Made by a program: the position numbers and the translations under genes
Assembly (NCBI GenBank): GCA_010015655.1
Contig: ML976680.1
Coordinates: 107,685 to 145,001, forward strand
Origin: Bimuria novae-zelandiae CBS 107.79
Taxonomy: Eukaryota > Ascomycota > Dothideomycetes > Pleosporales > Didymosphaeriaceae
DNA: 37,317 nucleotides
Direction: 5' to 3'
The notes under the pieces: model-generated
Database searches by the model: none
What the model saw: the letters and a program-made list of their open reading frames with translations, nothing else
What the model was told of the DNA's origin: nothing
Shown: positions 34,457 to 37,317 of the stretch, piece after piece
Layout of the letters: each line of letters begins with the position of its first letter
Numbering within the stretch: position 1 is the stretch's first letter

Positions 34457-35270
34457 ATTCTAAATTAAGGTTTATTAGGTGTTTAGAAGATACTATTTCT
34501 TAAACCTCTATATGATTGGATTCTTTAACTAGCGCTTTATCTTAGGCAATATGTAGCTATATTAATAATATATAATATACCTTAATTTCTTCTTAGGACT
34601 TTAAGTTATATTAGGTTTTAGAGAGGGTAGAGAACTATATTCTTTAGTTATTAATAATTTAAATATGAAGTTTAAGTAGACTAAGTATTATTCCTTATAT
34701 GAGCTAGCATTAAACTATAATTATTTATAATTATAATTATTACGAACGTAGTGCTTATATATCTAGAATTAGCTCAGTATAATATTATAGTTACTAATTT
34801 TAGTTACTATTAGATATATTATTTCCTTATAGTTATAATATTACAGAGTAAGTTTTATAGTGTAGGCGATGTAGTCACCCTTTAGGCAAGTGCTATTAAA
34901 TCCTTTTAAGTATAGCATAATAGGAAGAAAGGTTAGATAAAGTTTCTATTTACGTGCTAGAAGTCTATATATAAAGCCTATTCTAGTAGTACTAGTGTTA
35001 ATTAACGCTAGCATATTAGTAGTAAAACTATCTTATTAGATTATATAAAAGATATTAATCTAGTAGTTCTATAGTGTCGCTAGAGTTAGTATAGTTAACA
35101 GGTTAGTAGATATATAGGGAAACTAAAGTCTTAAAGAGCAACTTAACATTAGCATAGTACTTTTACTTATCTTTTTTAATATAAGATACAAGAGCATCTT
35201 CCTCGTAAACAGTAACTACTTCGTAAGATTATAAGCAAGATGGAATCAGAGGAACGTTAGGCGCGGATCC
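34457..35270 (-). pseudogene. Family B protease region
   Basis: The minus strand contains DSFTTNMLALI, then GFIYRLLARK, resembling an LVDSGAS-type retropepsin start with damaged active site. The order protease then RT fits gypsy pol. Stops are frequent. The sequence ends at the A9G9 tract, so gag and the 5' LTR are missing. Confidence 0.55.
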
Positions 35271-35288
35271 AAAAAAAAAGGGGGGGGG
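35271..35288 (+). repeat. A9G9 homopolymer pair at a transposon junction
   Basis: Nine A are followed by nine G on the plus strand (C9T9 on the coding strand of the flanking elements). It separates family B protease sequence from Fot transposase C-terminal sequence. Confidence 0.9.
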
Positions 35289-35950
35289 ACAGAATAGTCA
35301 CGAGAAATACTACTACTTATCCTCTTACTTTTTAATAAATTAATGAATACGTGCCTTTCTTACTTTCTTTAGTAATTAGAAGACTACTCTACTATAATAC
35401 TTTTAACGCTATTAAAAATCTAAAGTCTTACCTTTTTTTTACGCTTCTCCTTAATAAAAAGTGCCTACTTAATCCTATCTATCTTATACTTAAGTAGCTT
35501 ATTTTGGATATATAGGTAGTAGAGTAATTCACAAAGCTTCTTTATATTTTAACTCCTTCAATCCATTACTACTAATTATACAAGCCTATTTATTTTTCTT
35601 TAGTTGTAATTATTAAGTAATGCTAGGGGGCTTTTTCTTAATTTATAAAATCTAGTAAATTTATTAAAGATTATATTAGGATTTAGTAGTAATATAATTA
35701 TTACTCTAAAAGTGCTAAGAATTATAAATTTTATAAAAGAGTCTTCTTATGCCTTTTAAAATAGAAAAAGAAATCTCCTTTTATAATTAAAATTAAGCCT
35801 AAGCCTGCGTAAAGGCATTTTAAAAGCTTAGCTAAGTAGGTAGTTAATAAAGGCTTAAATATAATAACGGTAAGGGGCTAAAGCGTATAAGTTAAATAAA
35901 AAGGTAGAATAGTAAATAAAATCTTATTTTAATTATAATAGTAATAAAAT
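35289..35950 (-). pseudogene. C-terminal part of a Fot/pogo-type transposase (family P2), minus strand
   Basis: The sequence 35620-35945 matches 15513-15830 (the C-terminal DDE part of the left P2 copy) base for base over long stretches. It then continues into the tail the left copy lacks: a helical NKLLKYKID and ALFIKEKRKKK segment and more basic residues, as in the C-terminal coiled coil of fungal DDE superfamily endonucleases. RIP stops are present throughout. It ends at the A9G9 tract. Confidence 0.7.
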
Positions 35951-36308
35951 AGAGCTTATACTTCCCGTGTAGATAGTTTCTGTCTTTACTCTTACTAATT
36001 TATAGTTAACCCTCTAGGCGGGTAAGGCGTAGAGATAATTAACTACTAATTAGTGTTAAATAGGCTATACTAAGCTAAGCATATCGCGATATAATAGGGC
36101 TAGATAGTTATATAATAGTACGGGTGAGAAAAGGGTCTAGTATTTAAGGGTTATCTATCTATTCTACGTACAGAGGAAAGGGGATTATAAGGATTAATGC
36201 TCGCGCACGGTAACTATAGTCTGTGCCTTTGCCTGTGCGGTATTACATAACCATTGTCACCTGTCTTAAGACATCGCATTAGGTAGCCGCCCGTACTGCG
36301 TACGGACA
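35951..36308. other. Unassigned repeat-like DNA
   Basis: No protein or LTR is recognised here. It is partly RIP-like up to about 36180 and more balanced afterwards. A perfect palindrome with arms CCGTAC and GTACGG lies at 36291-36305, directly before the truncated family A LTR. Confidence 0.4.
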
Positions 36309-36375
36309 GACTCTTTATTAAATTTATAAGTATTCTTCTGGCACCTTTGGCTTCTGGGACACTCGGCCCCCTACA
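36309..36375 (+). repeat. Truncated family A LTR (last 67 bp)
   Basis: GACTCTTTATTAAATTTAT onward matches the 3' end of the 161-bp LTR, ending GGCCCCCTACA. The first 95 bases or so of the LTR and any internal region are absent. Confidence 0.8.
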
Positions 36376-36383
36376 AAGGAAGT

Positions 36384-36500
36384 GTTTAATCGCTATATAA
36401 ATAAGAAGGCTTAATAATTATATTAGCTTTTAATTCTAAATAGTTACGGATCTTCTATTACTATAAAATTTATTAACTCCCTTAAACAATCCAACGGCAT
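36384..36500 (+). pseudogene. Internal fragment of Fot/pogo-type transposase, plus strand
   Basis: The plus strand reads VFNRYINKKA, two stops, then LLILNSYGSSITIKFIN, the block around the second catalytic Asp (here Asn) of family P2. It matches the left copy near 15913-15830, but in the opposite orientation to the neighbouring fragment at 35289-35950. The right boundary is near 36500, where composition becomes GC-rich. Confidence 0.7.
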
Positions 36501-37031
36501 TTTGGCTGCTGATTTCGGGTGCCCGTGCTGCCGTTTTCTGACGCTGACTTGCCACTAAACCTCCCTACTCATGCGCCGAACAGCTCGGGCGCACGTGCTC
36601 TCCGGATTACCCACTTCAGCTAGCGTGGTCGCGCTACGACCCCCAATTTCGAGGATGTTCAGCAGCAGAGCTCTCGGCACGCATTCACAATCCAACAGCG
36701 CCCAGATCACATTACATCCTGCGTTTCAAAACACCACGCGCTCTCCTTTCCCTCGCACGGATACCTCATCGCCATCGCCATGGCAATCTCGTCCGGGCTC
36801 TCCTCCCCTGCTGCCAGGAACGCGAGGGTAGGGCGCAGCTCTTTTCGACATCACTCGCTATTCTTGTCACCAGCAGCATGCTGACCCAAGCCGAGGCCGC
36901 CCTATTGGCGGCGTACTTAAAGCGGTTTCCTCGCCCTTCACAGAACCACGAGCAAGGACCGCCTCTTCTCTCGCTCATATACTCAACTAGCCGCCCTACC
37001 TATCATCCGATACCTATCATCCGATACGCCC
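36501..37031. other. GC-rich upstream region of the DUF3435-like gene
   Basis: Normal composition without RIP. Short open frames on both strands lack domains. A 14-bp unit, CTATCATCCGATAC, is repeated twice in tandem at 37000-37027, ending four bases before the ATG. TTAC(N7)A occurs at 36607-36618. It would contain the promoter and, if the next gene is a Starship captain, possibly the element's 5' edge. Confidence 0.4.
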
Positions 37032-37317
37032 ATGCACCCCCCGCACCGACGCAACATGCGACGTCGTCTACCCAGCGACGATTCCTCAGACGGGAGCGAA
37101 TATACCGAGTCTAATGCCGACGGCAGTGTCACGTCAGACACGGACCTCACAGACAACGAAACATGCAGTAACGAGGATGGCAAGCAAGGCGAAGAGGTAG
37201 AGGACCAAGCATGGCTCTTTGCTGATAAGAATCATCCGCCTGAGCACTACACCAGCATGCTGGAAACGTTTGACGAAAGAGAGTACACCAAGGAGGACTA
37301 TAAGGAGAGCAGTACCC
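37032..37317 (+). CDS. DUF3435-like protein (tyrosine recombinase family, Starship captain-like), 5' part
   Basis: An open frame from ATG 37032 runs 95 codons to the window edge without a stop. Residues 1-58 or so are acidic and Ser/Thr-rich. From about residue 61 it reads WLFADKNHPPEHY, then LETFDEREYTKEDY and KESST. That order (a short hydrophobic LFAD, then HPPEYY, then an acidic D/E-Y-T-x-E-D-Y block) is what I recognise at the start of fungal DUF3435 proteins. The catalytic tyrosine recombinase part would lie beyond the edge and cannot be checked. DUF3435 proteins include the enzymes that move Starship giant transposons and stand first at the element's 5' end; others are solitary. The frame is intact and shows no RIP. 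A second Met (codon 9) is an alternative start. Confidence 0.65.
   Translation, partial: MHPPHRRNMRRRLPSDDSSDGSEYTESNADGSVTSDTDLTDNETCSNEDGKQGEEVEDQAWLFADKNHPPEHYTSMLETFDEREYTKEDYKESST

Larger units (their letters stand above)
22435..35270 (-). mobile_element. Ty3/gypsy retrotransposon, family B, minus strand, split by a family A element and two solo LTRs
   Basis: Ignoring the inserts, the minus strand reads protease (about 35090-34460), RT (about 34000-32700), RNase H (32690-32361, then 24857-24640) and integrase (about 24150-23400). The rest down to about 22435 is an AT-rich tail. TGTCACGAG at 22435 may begin the 3' LTR, but no second copy of that sequence is present at the other end. The 5' end is therefore probably truncated at the A9G9 tract (35271-35288). 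All pol domains are RIP-mutated. Family B differs from family A in RT sequence and in lacking family A LTRs. Confidence 0.8.

Noticed and set aside
22435..35289. TGTCACGAG at 22435 and AGTCACGAGA near 35294 as the two LTR starts of family B
   Set aside because: Only about ten bases match and the following sequence differs; the right-hand site lies beyond the A9G9 junction in Fot sequence.
36571..37183. Overlapping 63-86 codon frames on both strands upstream of the DUF3435-like gene
   Set aside because: They are GC-rich frames without domains, and conflict with the better supported frame from 37032.
1..37317. CRISPR arrays, rRNA or tRNA genes, bacterial operons
   Set aside because: No regularly spaced repeats, no tRNA-like T-loop with paired acceptor arms and no rRNA segments were seen; introns and transposon types indicate a fungal nuclear genome.

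Overview
The window looks like a repeat-rich, AT-rich block from a filamentous ascomycete (Pezizomycotina, plausibly Dothideomycetes). Most of it has the signature of repeat-induced point mutation (RIP): TpA is very common, CpA and TpG are scarce, CpG is kept, and recognisable transposon proteins are riddled with TAA/TAG and with Asp to Asn, Cys to Tyr or Gln to stop changes. Only a few stretches have ordinary base composition: a gene island (about 17.2-22.2 kb), several short solo LTRs, and the right end (about 36.5-37.3 kb). Fungal-style introns, a TACTAAC branch point and DUF3431, DUF3435, Fot/pogo and Ty3/gypsy families support this placement. No species can be named from the sequence.

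Left block (1-17.2 kb) is a stack of nested insertions, and most junctions carry readable target-site duplications (TSDs). A minus-strand Fot/pogo transposase (15511-17190) carries a solo LTR (16089-16474, TSD AATAC). It is cut by an outer Ty3/gypsy 'family A' copy (3867-7289 continuing at 14780-15510). A complete family A element (7290-14779, 161-bp LTRs, TSD TCTAG) sits inside that outer copy in the same orientation. A second Fot/pogo element (2680-3866) entered the outer copy at a TA. It was then hit by a solo LTR (3280-3449, TSD CATAC) and by a minus-strand gypsy element, family C (1-2679).

Gene island (17.2-22.2 kb): one convincing host-type gene, a multi-exon membrane protein with a C-terminal DUF3431 domain (19416-21746, +). 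Two Fot/pogo transposase copies of one family face outward from its edges, so the island lies between inverted copies of the same 5' transposon sequence.

Right block (22.4-36.5 kb): a minus-strand gypsy element of another family (B; protease, RT, RNase H and integrase in order from 35.1 down to 23.4 kb). It is split by a second full-length family A element (24863-32355, TSD AGTAT) and by two solo LTRs (32813-33262, TSD GATTA; 34021-34451, TSD GTCGG). Past an A9G9 tract come Fot fragments in opposite orientations and a truncated family A LTR.

Right edge (36.5-37317): composition returns to normal and an open frame starts at 37032 and runs off the window. Its N-terminal region resembles DUF3435 proteins, the tyrosine-recombinase family that includes the 'captains' of Starship giant transposons. 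If so, the window may end just inside the 5' edge of a Starship, or in a solitary DUF3435 gene. This is the most interesting lead here.
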